A DNA stretch of 64,000 bases, taken from NCBI RefSeq assembly GCF_042676185.1, contig NZ_JBHTJT010000007.1, positions 186,001-250,000 on the forward strand, in the 5' to 3' direction. The position numbers and the translations under genes are program-made. The notes beneath the pieces are model-generated. The model was not told where the DNA came from, ran no database searches, and was given only the letters and a program-made list of their open reading frames with translations. Each line of letters starts with the position of its first letter. The stretch's first letter is position 1. Source of the stretch: Tropicimonas aquimaris (GTDB lineage Bacteria > Pseudomonadota > Alphaproteobacteria > Rhodobacterales > Rhodobacteraceae). Below, one piece after another: positions 43,204 to 53,067 of this stretch.

Positions 43204-43395
43204 TGGTATTCTCCTGAGTTGCGGGCATCCTCCAAGGGTGTATGCCCAAGTGTGTCGAAGCGTGCCGTATAGGCGCGATTCGCCTTGATGGGAAGGGGGA
43301 ATCGGCCCTCGCCCGGGGGCGGCGGCGTTTGCGGGCGCGCTGATCCTCGATCGCCCACCCGCTGGAAATGCCGACCTGCGAACCAGACGGCCGGA

Positions 43396-46002
43396 TCAGG
43401 CCGTCCGTTTCCGCAGGGTGACGGTCGCGACCAGTTCCGGCACGATGATCAACGGCAGCGTCAGTGCGCCGATCATCAGCCAGTGTGCGAGCGACAGCGC
43501 CTCGGTGCGCAGCAACGTCTGCAGCGGCGGCCAGTAGATCGCCGCTAGTTGCAGGCCCACCATCGACACGATGGCGACGAGCAGGAGCGGGTTGGAGAAC
43601 CAGCCGATCCGCCAGCAGGGATCGCGGAGCGACCGGAAGGCGAAGACGCTGCTCTTCTCGAACAGGACCATCGCTGTAAAGGCGGCGGTGCGGGCCAGCA
43701 CCTCTCCCTGCGGCAGCATCGTGTAGAAGATCCACAGGCTAGCCCCGCCGGTATAGAGGCCGAACAGCACCAACAGGAGCAGCCCCGCCCGGTCGAGGAT
43801 CGGCTCGCCCTTGTCGCGGGGCGGGCGCTTCATCTGGCCAGGCTCGGCCTTTTCCAGCCCGAGCGCGATGGCGGTGACGCCGTCGGTGATCAGGTTCATC
43901 CACAGGATCTGCGTTGCGAGGAAGATGAGCGGCCCGCCGATGAGCAGGTTGGCGAGGATCGCGATGACCTCGCCGGCGTTGGAGGCAAGCAGGTAGCGCA
44001 CGAACTTTTTCACGTTGTCGAACTGGCGCCGTCCCTCGCGGATCGCCCGGACGATGGTGGCGAAATTGTCGTCGAGCAGCACCAGGTCCGAGGCGCCCTT
44101 GGCCACGTCGGTTCCGCGCTGGCCCATCGAGATGCCGATATCCGCCTGCTCCAGCGCCGGGGCGTCATTCACCCCGTCGCCTGTCATCGCCACGACCTGG
44201 TTGCGTGCCTGCAGGGTGCGAATGATCCGCATCTTGTTGGCGGGCGCGGTGCGGGCAAAGATCACCTCGCCCTGCAGCGCGGTGTCGAGCGCCTCGTCGC
44301 TCATCCTCTCGAGTTCCGCGCCGGTAATGGCGTGGCTGGCCGGCAGGTCCAGTTCGCGGGCGATGGCGGTGGCGGTCAGAGGGCTGTCGCCGGTGATCAT
44401 GATCACCCGGATACCGGCCCGACGGGCACCGGCGATGGCGTCGCGCACTTCCGGGCGGGGCGGGTCGATCAGGCCCACGAGGCCGAGGAACGTCAGCTCC
44501 CGCTCCTCGGCATGGACAGCGCCCGGTTCGGTTCCGGCGCGGGCAAGCGCGATGACCCTCAGCCCTTCGGCTGCCATGGTCTCGTAGGCGTTGCGGATCA
44601 GGCGGCGGCTCGCCAGCCCCAGTGGTTGCAGCCCCTCCGCTGCGACGAGGCTCGTGCAGACCTCGAGCACCTGTTCCGGCGCGCCCTTCACATGCAGCAC
44701 CCCGCCATGCGGCCCTTCGGCGATCACCGACATGCGCTTGCGCTCGCTGTCGAACGGGATTTCGCCGCGGATGGTGGCGGGGGCGGGAGGCGCGATCCAA
44801 CCCTTCATCGCAAGCGTGACAAGCGCGCCCTCGGTTGGATCGCCGGTCATCTCCCAGCCGTCGCCGGTGTGGTCGACATGGGCGTGGTTGCAGGTGATCG
44901 CGGTTTCGAGAAGTGCGCCTAGTAGCGGATCGTCGTTGCCGCGGACCGGGCCGTCCTGGCTTTCGATGCGGCCTGCGGGGTCATAGCCCGTGCCGGTGAC
45001 CTCGTAGCTGCCCGCCGGGGTCCAGACCCGGGTGGCTGTCATCTTGTTCTCGGTCAGGGTGCCGGTCTTGTCGGTGCAGATCACCGAGGCGGCGCCGAGC
45101 GTCTCCACCGCCTGGAGCCGCCGCGCCAGCGCCTTCTGCCGCACCATCGCGGAGGCCCCGAGCGCCAGCGTGATGGTCACCACGGCCGGCAGCCCCTCGG
45201 GCACCATCGCCACGGCCAGCGAGAGCCCCGTCAGGACCATCTCTATCGGCGCCCGCCCGGTCAGCACACCGACCACGGCGACGGCGGCGGCGATCCCGAC
45301 CGCGGCCACGCCGAGCTGGCGCGCCAGCCGTCCGATACCGATCTGGAGCGTCGTCGGAAGTTGCTCCGCCTCGCCGGTCAGCCCGGCGATCCGACCGAAC
45401 TCGGTGGCGCCGCCGATGGCCGTCACCAGCCCCTCGGCGCGGCCCGCGGCAACGGAGGTGCCCATGAAGGCGCGGGTGGCCGTGTCGTCCGCGGGTGCCG
45501 CGGCCTTTCGACCTGCGCGTTTCTCGATCGGTAAGGATTCGCCCGTAAGGACGCTCTCGTCGATCCTCAGGTTCAGTGCCGTGACGAGGCCAAGGTCGGC
45601 GGGGACGTTGTCGCCCGCGTCGAGCACAACGAGGTCGCCCGGCACCAGGGTCCGGGCCTCGACAGGCTGCTCGCGCCCGTCGCGCACCACGCGGGTCATC
45701 GGCGAGAGCATGGAGCGCAGCGCCTGGATCGCCGTCTCTGCGCGCCATTCCTGCACGAAGCCGAGCACGCCGTTCAGAGCCACCACCAGCCCGATCGCAA
45801 TGGCGTCCACCGTCTCTCCGAGAAACAGCGCGACGCCGGCGGCGACGATCAGGATCAGCACGAGGACGGAGGTGAACTGGCGCGCGAGCACGGCCCAGGG
45901 CGAGGTCGGTTTCTGCTCGGGCAGGGTGTTCCAACCGTGTTCGGCGCGACGTCGCTCCACCTCGTCCGAGGTCAGCCCCGTCGGGCGGTCGGTGGCGTGC
46001 AT
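43396..46002 (-). CDS. Calcium-transporting-type P-ATPase (type IIA)
   Basis: An 868-residue P-type ATPase with about ten membrane helices. The phosphorylation site is CTDKTGTLTEN, with the TGES actuator loop and the TGDGVNDAPAL hinge. The helix motifs PEGLPA (M4), SNAGEV (M5) and NLITDG (M6) retain the Glu, Asn, Glu, Asn, Thr and Asp that line the two Ca2+ sites in SERCA. Ca2+ is therefore the most likely substrate. The ATG at 46002 has AGGAGGG upstream. An FNR box (46063-46076) sits between it and the divergent phasin-like gene. Confidence 0.92.
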   Translation of the reverse strand: MHATDRPTGLTSDEVERRRAEHGWNTLPEQKPTSPWAVLARQFTSVLVLILIVAAGVALFLGETVDAIAIGLVVALNGVLGFVQEWRAETAIQALRSMLSPMTRVVRDGREQPVEARTLVPGDLVVLDAGDNVPADLGLVTALNLRIDESVLTGESLPIEKRAGRKAAAPADDTATRAFMGTSVAAGRAEGLVTAIGGATEFGRIAGLTGEAEQLPTTLQIGIGRLARQLGVAAVGIAAAVAVVGVLTGRAPIEMVLTGLSLAVAMVPEGLPAVVTITLALGASAMVRQKALARRLQAVETLGAASVICTDKTGTLTENKMTATRVWTPAGSYEVTGTGYDPAGRIESQDGPVRGNDDPLLGALLETAITCNHAHVDHTGDGWEMTGDPTEGALVTLAMKGWIAPPAPATIRGEIPFDSERKRMSVIAEGPHGGVLHVKGAPEQVLEVCTSLVAAEGLQPLGLASRRLIRNAYETMAAEGLRVIALARAGTEPGAVHAEERELTFLGLVGLIDPPRPEVRDAIAGARRAGIRVIMITGDSPLTATAIARELDLPASHAITGAELERMSDEALDTALQGEVIFARTAPANKMRIIRTLQARNQVVAMTGDGVNDAPALEQADIGISMGQRGTDVAKGASDLVLLDDNFATIVRAIREGRRQFDNVKKFVRYLLASNAGEVIAILANLLIGGPLIFLATQILWMNLITDGVTAIALGLEKAEPGQMKRPPRDKGEPILDRAGLLLLVLFGLYTGGASLWIFYTMLPQGEVLARTAAFTAMVLFEKSSVFAFRSLRDPCWRIGWFSNPLLLVAIVSMVGLQLAAIYWPPLQTLLRTEALSLAHWLMIGALTLPLIIVPELVATVTLRKRTA

Positions 46003-46062
46003 GGCTTGACCCCCTCCTGCCGGTGCGCCCGACCGGCAAAGCACGGCCTGTTTACCGGCACA

Positions 46063-46076
46063 TTGACCTCAATCAA
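46063..46076. promoter_or_regulatory. FNR-type box (FnrL)
   Basis: TTGAC-CTCA-ATCAA is a perfect FNR palindrome between the Ca-ATPase gene (61 bp to its ATG) and the phasin-like gene (72 bp to its ATG). Neither side has a strong -10 at exact class II spacing, so which gene it controls is open. Confidence 0.7.
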
Positions 46077-46147
46077 GGACATTGTACTGACCCGGCGTCA
46101 GTTTCCGAGGTGTCTACGGACGAATCGCGCTTGGGGAGGGGCGGGAT

Positions 46148-46498
46148 ATGAACGAGGCTCCAGGGGTCGCAACCATGGCCAATGCAGACCGCATGGCCGA
46201 ACTGCTTTCGGACTGGCAGAGGGCCGGTATGGGGGCGCTCGCCTGGATGAACCCGGTATGGGTTCGCAGCATGACGGAGATGGGCAACGAAATGATGCAG
46301 TTCAGCTCAGACCGGATTCGGGAGGGGATCCGGTTCCAGGGCGAGATCCTGCAATGCTGCGACCCGGTCGCATTTCGCGAGATCCAGGGGCGGTATCTGA
46401 AGACGGCCTTTGAACAGTACAGTGCCGAGACGGGCAAACTGGTTCGTATGAACCGGGCGGCGCTGGACGAGGTGACAGGTCGTTCGAGCGGCAGCTGA
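46148..46498 (+). CDS. Phasin-like helical protein
   Basis: A 116-residue amphipathic helical protein (MAELLSDWQRAGMGALAWMN, then VRSMTEMGNEMMQFSSDRIREGIRFQGEILQC and KTAFEQYSAETGKLVRMNRAALDE), the pattern of phasins and PHA-granule-associated proteins. No PHA synthase is nearby. GGGAGGGG lies upstream of the ATG; an internal start at 46175 is possible. The FNR box shared with the Ca-ATPase suggests low-oxygen expression. Confidence 0.7.
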   Translation: MNEAPGVATMANADRMAELLSDWQRAGMGALAWMNPVWVRSMTEMGNEMMQFSSDRIREGIRFQGEILQCCDPVAFREIQGRYLKTAFEQYSAETGKLVRMNRAALDEVTGRSSGS

Positions 46499-47438
46499 TC
46501 GCTGCCTTCGGCGCGTGTGTCGGGGAGGGCCCGAAAGGGGCGGCACGCGCTTATCGCCGAAATGAACCGCACTCCTGGCCGCCGCCCTGCCTTCGATGGC
46601 GGGGCGGCGTTTCCCTTGCTCGGGACAAGTCTGAAGGCCGGTCTGCCGGTCCCGCCGCGGACTGGCCGGTTTTTCGCGATCTGTAGCGCTGACGAAGTCG
46701 CCACCCGATCGGGTGGCAATTTGCCCCATGGCGCGCGCCTTGCGGCACGTCGGGCGCTGGATCGTCGGAGGCGAGGTTTTCAAATTTGTAGGGTCTGCCA
46801 GTCACCTGGCTCATGTCTCGTGGAGGTGCCGGGCGTGTCCCCGGCGGCCCGACTCACTTCACGATCCGGCCGGTCGCCGCGCCCGACGCCATCGGGAGGC
46901 CGTTCAAGGGCCGTTTGGGGCGCCAGATCGGGGCTCGGGAGGCGTGGCACATTGCCGCCAGTGCGAGCGCTAACCCGGCCGGTTTCGGCCTCTCAGAGGC
47001 GAAAAACGGCCGCGTTCGGGCGCTTCCGGAGCCTGAAAACCGGATCGTCGGCGGGTGCTGGAAGGGGCCGGGAAGTCGGGTTCTGCGGCCCTTGGCGCAA
47101 CCGCGAAAACGGCGGGAAATCGTTGTGGCATTGGGGGCTGCGGAGTTGCTGCAGGTGCGAAGGAGGTGGCTTGAGTCCGGTCCGCTTCCGTCACGCCCCT
47201 GCCGTCAGAAGGCCGAGTTTTGCCGGACCGCAGGCGGCCGGCCTGGCGATAACGGACCTGGGGTCGGCCATGCACAATCGTCAGGGGTGGGGGGATTTGC
47301 CGGGTGACAACAGTGCCTATGTGGGTATGACCACGTTCGGGGCTTCGTCCCCGGCAAGGACCATTACCGCATTTCGGCAATACGGCCGAGTCCGTAGGCG
47401 ATGCCGCAATGTCCCTACTCTGAAATGAGGAACTGACC
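46499..47438. other. 940-bp region without a supportable gene
   Basis: Several reading frames stay open here because of the high GC, but their translations are low-complexity and Arg/Pro/Gly-rich, with no ribosome binding sites. An 18-bp perfect palindrome (46700-46717, half GCCACCCGA) and hairpins at 46987-47001 (GGCCTC-TCA-GAGGC type) and 47338-47353 (CGGGG-CTTCGT-CCCCG) are present. I see no tmRNA, RNase P, SRP or tRNA signature. The gap promoter should lie at the right end. The length is unusual for this gene-dense window. Confidence 0.55.
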
Positions 47439-48440
<1,002 letters not shown>

Positions 48441-48795
48441 GGATCTGACCGGAGGGCGCCTCCCGCTCCCTGACCTGGTCGCGGCGTTTCACGACCTGCG
48501 CGGCTTGGAACGGGAGGAGGCGCCACCCTTGCTGAACGACATGCGGCGCTCCCGGTTTTCCCGGGGGCGCCGTTCCTGTTCCGGTGTGGGCGTCGTGGGC
48601 GACACGGTTTCGGGCCGGCTGGCCGGCGGGCGATCTGACGTCGCGATTTTCGCCAATGCGGGGCTTCCGTTCCCGAAGCGCAGGGCCTATCGAGTTTTCC
48701 GACCATGCCGGCAGGGGGCCTCGGCCCTTTTGCAGGGGAGGCGAGGCCGGCAGCGCTCCCTTTGGGGGCCGTTCGAGACAACAGGGAGACCAGCA
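48441..48795. other. Structured non-coding region between gap and rpe
   Basis: This 355-bp stretch contains two long imperfect inverted repeats. The first (48454-48470 with 48512-48528, built on GGCGCCTCC/GGAGGCGCC) lies just after gap. The second (TGCCGGC near 48706 with GCCGGCA near 48746, and GGCCTCG with CGAGGCC inside) lies 45-90 bp before rpe. No gene is supportable. A structured leader for rpe and a gap terminator are the likely contents. Confidence 0.5.
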
Positions 48796-49494
48796 ATGAC
48801 CTTCGACCGTTCCATCAAGATCGCGCCGTCGATCCTGTCGGCCGATTTCGCGAATTTCGGGCAGGAGATCCGGGCCATCGAGGCGCAGGGCTGCGACTGG
48901 GTCCATGTGGACGTGATGGACGGCCATTTCGTGCCGAACCTGACCTTTGGCCCGCCGCTGGTGAAGGCGATCCGCCCGCATGTGAAAACGGTGATGGACG
49001 TGCACCTGATGATCGCGCCGGTCGATCCCTATATCGACGCCTTCGCCGAGGCCGGCAGCGACGTGATCACCGCCCATCTCGAGGCGGGACCGCATATCCA
49101 TCGCACGCTGCAGGCGATCCGGGCTGCGGGCTGCAGGGCCGGGCTGGCGCTGAACCCGGGGACCGGCATCGAGGACGTGGAATACCTGCTGGACATGGTC
49201 GACCTAGTCTGCGTGATGACGGTGAACCCAGGGTTTGGCGGTCAGAAGTTCATCCATTCCCAGGTGGAGAAGGTGCGCCGCCTGCGGGAGATGATCGGCG
49301 ACCGTCCGATCCATATCGAGATCGACGGCGGCATCACGCCCGAGACCGCGCCGCTGATGGCGGAGGCCGGGGCGGACGTTCTGGTGGCCGGGTCGGCGGT
49401 GTTCGAGGGCGGGTCCGTCGAGAATCCGGCGCCCTACGGCGAGAACATCAGGGCGATCCGGGCAGCCGCCGAGGCGGCGCAGCCCGGCGCCTGA
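48796..49494 (+). CDS. rpe: Ribulose-phosphate 3-epimerase
   Basis: A 232-residue TIM-barrel enzyme interconverting ribulose-5-P and xylulose-5-P in the pentose phosphate and Calvin pathways. The metal/catalytic residues lie in SILSADFANF, WVHVDVMDGHFVPNLTFGP, DVHLMI and IEIDGGI. AGGGAGA precedes the ATG at 48796; the longer open frame upstream overlaps the structured non-coding region. Nearby gap, gph and cbbY are also sugar-phosphate genes. Confidence 0.96.
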   Translation: MTFDRSIKIAPSILSADFANFGQEIRAIEAQGCDWVHVDVMDGHFVPNLTFGPPLVKAIRPHVKTVMDVHLMIAPVDPYIDAFAEAGSDVITAHLEAGPHIHRTLQAIRAAGCRAGLALNPGTGIEDVEYLLDMVDLVCVMTVNPGFGGQKFIHSQVEKVRRLREMIGDRPIHIEIDGGITPETAPLMAEAGADVLVAGSAVFEGGSVENPAPYGENIRAIRAAAEAAQPGA

Positions 49495-49598
49495 CCCGGG
49501 GCGCGGTCAAGGTCGGGGAGGGCGAATCGTGCTATCCTTCGAGCGGACCGCCGCGAACGGCGGCGATCCCTCGATGTGCGAACGTGAGGGAGGCAAAC

Positions 49599-49934
49599 AT
49601 GAGACCTGTGGTTCTTCTTGTCGGGCGTCTGCCGGACGTGGTGAACACCGTCGCGCGGGAGCTGGAGGACCTGCCGATCCAGTGGCTTGGCGCTCACAGC
49701 CGCGAGGAGGTGATCGCGCAGCTGGAGGCGGAGCCGAACATTCGGAGCGTGGTTGTCGGCGCGGGGTTGGACGATGCGGTGCGGGGCGACCTCGTCGGGG
49801 TTATCGCCTCCCGGCGGCCCGATCTGTGCATCCATTTCAAGGACAGGTTGTCTGGGCCAGCCGGCATGGCGCCCTTCGCGCGCCGGGTGGTCGAGACGGA
49901 AATGCTGCATTGGAAGGTGATCGACACGGCGTGA
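49599..49934 (+). CDS. 111-residue protein, receiver-like fold without conserved Asp
   Basis: A short alpha/beta protein (RPVVLLVGRLPDVVNTVARELEDLPIQWLG, AQLEAEPNIRSVVVGAGL, GVIASRRPDLCIHFKDR). Its alternating strand-helix order resembles a response-regulator receiver or flavodoxin-like half, but the phosphoacceptor Asp and conserved Lys are not obvious. I do not recognise the family. GAGGGAGG precedes the ATG. It lies between rpe and the MBL gene on the same strand. Confidence 0.7.
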   Translation: MRPVVLLVGRLPDVVNTVARELEDLPIQWLGAHSREEVIAQLEAEPNIRSVVVGAGLDDAVRGDLVGVIASRRPDLCIHFKDRLSGPAGMAPFARRVVETEMLHWKVIDTA

Positions 49935-49987
49935 TTTCCCGTCGGGAGGCGCGAGCGCGTGTCGGTTTCGCGGGTTCCGGATATTGT

Positions 49988-50005
49988 CATTCATAAAATT
50001 GAATG
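49988..50005. promoter_or_regulatory. SqrR/BigR-type operator (ATTC-N8-GAAT)
   Basis: CATTCA-TAAAAT-TGAATG is an 18-bp inverted repeat with the exact spacing of the ATTC-N8-GAAT site bound by the persulfide sensor SqrR in Rhodobacter. It is 38 bp before the MBL-fold gene. The same motif precedes cydA (57887-57906). No ArsR-family regulator gene is in the window. Confidence 0.65.
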
Positions 50006-50042
50006 CGAGCATGGTTTCCTCGGAGACAGGGGAGGAGATCTG

Positions 50043-50966
50043 ATGGAACTGACTCGACGCGGGATGCTGCGGGGCGCCCTGGCGGGCGCAACCGTTGGAA
50101 CACTTGGTTTGCAGACAGGATGGGCGCGGGCGGCACTCGAGCTCAGCGGCGCAACGGTGGAGGTGCTGAGCGATGGCCACCTCATGCTGCCGGCCGACTT
50201 TATCTTCGGCCCGATGCCCGGGGACGAGTTGGCCGGCGTGCTGCAGCCCTTCGGGATGGAGCCGGGTGCGGCGCTGATGCCGGAGTGCAACGTGACGCTG
50301 CTACGCAAGGACGACATGGTGGTGCTGTTCGATGCCGGCGCCGGAGCGACCTTCCAGGACAGCGCGGGCCGGCTGGGCGAGGCGCTCGACGCGGCAGGGG
50401 TGGCACCGGAGGAGATCACCCATGTCGTCTTTACCCACGGCCATCCAGATCACCTCTGGGGGGTGCTGGACGATTTCGACGAGCCATTCTTCTCCGAGGC
50501 GCAGCACCTGATCGGCAAGGCCGAATGGGACTACTGGATCGATCCGAAGACGGTGGAGAGCATCGACCAGGGCCGCACCGCATTTGCCGTGGGCGCGCAG
50601 CGGCGGCTGGCGCTGATGGAGGATGCGATGACCTTCTTCGGGGATGGCGAGGAAATCCTGCCCGGTGTGGCCGCGCACATGACCCCCGGCCACACGCCGG
50701 GCCACATGTCCTTCGAGATCCGCGCCGGCAACGAGAGCGTCATGGTGATTGGCGATGCGATCGGCAATCACCATGTGGCCTTTGCCCGGCCTGACTGGTT
50801 GTCGGGCTCCGATCAGGATCAGCCCACGGCTGCGGCAACGCGCAGCGCACTGATGGATCGGTTGGCATCGGAACAGATGCGCTTCGTCGGCTTTCACCTG
50901 CCGGGTGGTCTCGGGCGTGCGGAGCGCGACGGATCGTCATATCGTTTTGTTGCCGAGGAGGCATAA
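50043..50966 (+). CDS. Tat-exported MBL-fold hydrolase
   Basis: A 307-residue metallo-beta-lactamase-fold protein. The N-terminus has a Tat signal (ELTRRGMLRGALAG, then a hydrophobic stretch ending ARA) for export of a folded protein. The dinuclear metal site is THGHPDHLWG near residue 135, TPGHTPGH near 220 and GDAIGNHH near 240. The layout resembles SoxH-like and other sulfur-metabolism MBL proteins. The SqrR-type operator just upstream supports a sulfide/persulfide role, which is inference. GGGGAGGAGA precedes the ATG. Confidence 0.88.
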   Translation: MELTRRGMLRGALAGATVGTLGLQTGWARAALELSGATVEVLSDGHLMLPADFIFGPMPGDELAGVLQPFGMEPGAALMPECNVTLLRKDDMVVLFDAGAGATFQDSAGRLGEALDAAGVAPEEITHVVFTHGHPDHLWGVLDDFDEPFFSEAQHLIGKAEWDYWIDPKTVESIDQGRTAFAVGAQRRLALMEDAMTFFGDGEEILPGVAAHMTPGHTPGHMSFEIRAGNESVMVIGDAIGNHHVAFARPDWLSGSDQDQPTAAATRSALMDRLASEQMRFVGFHLPGGLGRAERDGSSYRFVAEEA

Positions 50967-51033
50967 GTCCACAGCTAACGACGCGGGCGGGGTGGCATGC
51001 CCTGCACCGCGGCATTGACAGGAGGTGCAGAAA

Positions 51034-51588
51034 ATGCCCGCCGTTCCCCCGGTATGCGATTTCGGCTGGAAGGCCCCGGACTTCACCCTGCCTGGCACCG
51101 ACGGGCGCGACCACGCCCTGTCGGAGATCGCGGGTCCGAAGGGCACGCTTATCATGTTCATCTGCAACCATTGCCCCTACGTGCTTGCCGCGATCGACCG
51201 GATCGTGCGGGACGGTCGAGAACTGCAGGGTCTCGGCATCGGTGTTGCTGCGATCTGTTCCAATGACGCAATCAGCTATCCGGCCGACAGCTTCGAGCAG
51301 ATGAAGATCAAGGCGCAGGAATGGAGCCTTCCGTTTCCCTACCTGCATGACGAGAGCCAGCATGTGGCGCGGGCCTATGATGCGGCCTGCACGCCCGATT
51401 TCTTCGGCCTGAATTCAGATCGGGAACTCCAGTACCGCGGGCGGCTCGATGCCGCGCGCAACAAGGCCGCCCCGACGGATCTGCGGCGCGACCTCTTCGA
51501 GGCGATGAAACAGATTGCAGAAACCGGACGCGGCCCGCAGGAGCAGGTGGCCTCCATGGGCTGTTCGATCAAATGGAAAGCGGCATGA
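51034..51588 (+). CDS. Thioredoxin/peroxiredoxin-fold protein (CNHC active site)
   Basis: A 184-residue AhpC/TSA-like thioredoxin-fold protein: APDFTLPGTDGRDHALSEIA, then the redox motif ICNHCPYV near residue 43, and a typical CTPDFFGL segment near 115. There is no signal peptide, so it is cytoplasmic. AGGAGG lies 8 bp before the ATG. It follows the MBL gene by 67 bp and its stop overlaps the gph ATG. A thiol-disulfide or persulfide partner for the MBL protein is plausible but unproven. Confidence 0.88.
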   Translation: MPAVPPVCDFGWKAPDFTLPGTDGRDHALSEIAGPKGTLIMFICNHCPYVLAAIDRIVRDGRELQGLGIGVAAICSNDAISYPADSFEQMKIKAQEWSLPFPYLHDESQHVARAYDAACTPDFFGLNSDRELQYRGRLDAARNKAAPTDLRRDLFEAMKQIAETGRGPQEQVASMGCSIKWKAA

Positions 51589-52253
51589 ACATCGTATTCG
51601 ACCTCGACGGAACCCTGATCGACAGCGCGCCGGACATCCAGGCCGTGTCGGAGATCATTCTCGGGCAGTTGGGCAAGGAGGCGCTGACCATCGAGGAGAC
51701 CCGCAGCTTCGTCGGCGAGGGCGCGAAGGTTCTGGTGAGTCGGATGATGGCGGCGCGGGGGATCGAAGAAACGCCGGAAAGCCACGCGCGGATCTACGGC
51801 GATTTCGTCGCGCAGTACGAATACGCGGTGGAGAAGGCCGTGTTCTACCCCGGCGTCGTCGATGCGCTTGCGGTGTTGAAGGCGGCGGGGCATCGGATGG
51901 GGCTCTGCACCAACAAGCCGGAACTGCCGGCACGGGCGGTCATCCGGCACATGGGGCTGGAGCCGACCTTCGATGCCGTGGTCGCCGCCGGGATGATCGA
52001 CAGCCGCAAGCCCGAGCCGGACATGCTGTTGAAGGCGGTCGAGGACATGGGCGGCGGCGCGACGCTCTACGTGGGCGACAGCGAGATCGACGCCGAAACC
52101 GCCCGCCGCGCCGACATCCCCTTCGCGCTCTACACCGAGGGGTATCGCAAGTCCCCGATTGCAGCGATGCCGCATGATTGGAGCTTTGACCATTTCGACC
52201 GGCTGCAGGGGATCGTGATCGAGGCCGTGGCGCGACAGACCGCAGCCGAATGA
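51585..52253 (+). CDS. gph: Phosphoglycolate phosphatase (HAD family)
   Basis: A 222-residue HAD phosphatase: nucleophile Asp in FDLDGTLIDSAPD near residue 6, TNKPE motif II, Lys in DSRKPEPDMLLK, and GDSEIDAETARRA. It hydrolyses 2-phosphoglycolate from photorespiration or DNA repair. The ATGA overlap with the thioredoxin-like gene supports the 51585 start. Its own stop overlaps the cbbY ATG. Confidence 0.9.
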   Translation: MNIVFDLDGTLIDSAPDIQAVSEIILGQLGKEALTIEETRSFVGEGAKVLVSRMMAARGIEETPESHARIYGDFVAQYEYAVEKAVFYPGVVDALAVLKAAGHRMGLCTNKPELPARAVIRHMGLEPTFDAVVAAGMIDSRKPEPDMLLKAVEDMGGGATLYVGDSEIDAETARRADIPFALYTEGYRKSPIAAMPHDWSFDHFDRLQGIVIEAVARQTAAE

Positions 52254-52942
52254 AGGCGCTGATCTTCGACGTCGACGGGACCCTCGCCGAAACCGAGGAT
52301 CTGCACCGGCACGCCTTCAACGTCGCCTTTGTCGAGGCGGGCCTCGACTGGCACTGGGACGATGCGCTCAACCGGGAGTTGCTGGCCGTTTCGGGCGGCA
52401 TCGAGCGGATGCGGTCTTTTCAGGAGCGGTTGCCGATTGGGCAGCGGCTGGGCGCGGCAGCGCTGGGACGGGTCTACGAAGGCAAGCGTGGGCATTATGC
52501 CCGAATGCTGGCAGGTGGGGCGCTTGGGCTGCGGCCCGGCGTGGCCGACCTGATCGGGGCGGCGCGCGACGCGGGGATCGGTCGGGCGGTGGTCACGGCT
52601 GCGAGCGCGGAGAGCTTCGAGGCGCTGGCGCAGGGGTGCCTGCCCGGCCCGGCATCGGGGCTGTTCGATCATGTGATTACCGGCAACGACGTATCGGCCA
52701 AGAAGCCGGACCCGGAGGGCTATCTCCTGGCGCTGGCCGGGCTGGGGATCGCGGCGGAAGAGGCACTGGTCTTCGAGGACAGCCCGGTCGGGTATGTCGC
52801 GGCCGTTGAGGCGGGAATCCCTGTCGTCGTCACGCCTTCGGCGCATTCACCACAAGGCATGGCCTTTCCGGCGGCGGTCGCTGTCCTGCCATCGCTCGAA
52901 CGGGACCACTGGCCGAGCTTCGGATTTCCTCCGACCGATTGA
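52250..52942 (+). CDS. cbbY: CbbY-type HAD phosphatase (xylulose-1,5-bisphosphatase-like)
   Basis: A 230-residue HAD phosphatase. The start FDVDGTLAETEDLHRHAFN is the characteristic CbbY opening. It is followed by GGIERM, TAASAESFEAL, Lys in SAKKPDPEGY, and FEDSPVG. In Rhodobacter, CbbY removes misfire products of Rubisco. RuBisCO itself is not in this window. It overlaps gph by the ATGA and ends at a three-hairpin repeat element. Confidence 0.85.
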   Translation: MKALIFDVDGTLAETEDLHRHAFNVAFVEAGLDWHWDDALNRELLAVSGGIERMRSFQERLPIGQRLGAAALGRVYEGKRGHYARMLAGGALGLRPGVADLIGAARDAGIGRAVVTAASAESFEALAQGCLPGPASGLFDHVITGNDVSAKKPDPEGYLLALAGLGIAAEEALVFEDSPVGYVAAVEAGIPVVVTPSAHSPQGMAFPAAVAVLPSLERDHWPSFGFPPTD

Positions 52943-53026
52943 CCGGCACCGTGGAGCTCCCGCCGGTCGTCGACGCATCAAAGATGCGCTCCTCCCGTTG
53001 GGCGCGGCCGCGCGCAAGCGCGCGGC
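52941..53026. repeat. Three-hairpin dispersed repeat, copy B
   Basis: Three hairpins in the same order as 29306-29387: GACCGGC/GCCGGTC (52941-52968), CGCATC-AAA-GATGCG (52974-52988) and GCCGCGCGC-AA-GCGCGCGGC (53007-53026). GTTGGGC lies again exactly 10 bp before the third stem. The first two stems differ in sequence from copy A while keeping pairing, suggesting selection on structure. It begins at the cbbY stop. Confidence 0.6.
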
Positions 53027-53067
53027 GCCTCCGGTGGGGATACATGAGGACGGGTGAAGCCGACGCG

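Noticed and set aside
46517..47428. A 303-codon open frame in the gene-free region
   Set aside because: Rich in Arg/Gly/Pro/Ser with no fold or motif, no ribosome binding site, and two other frames are equally open.
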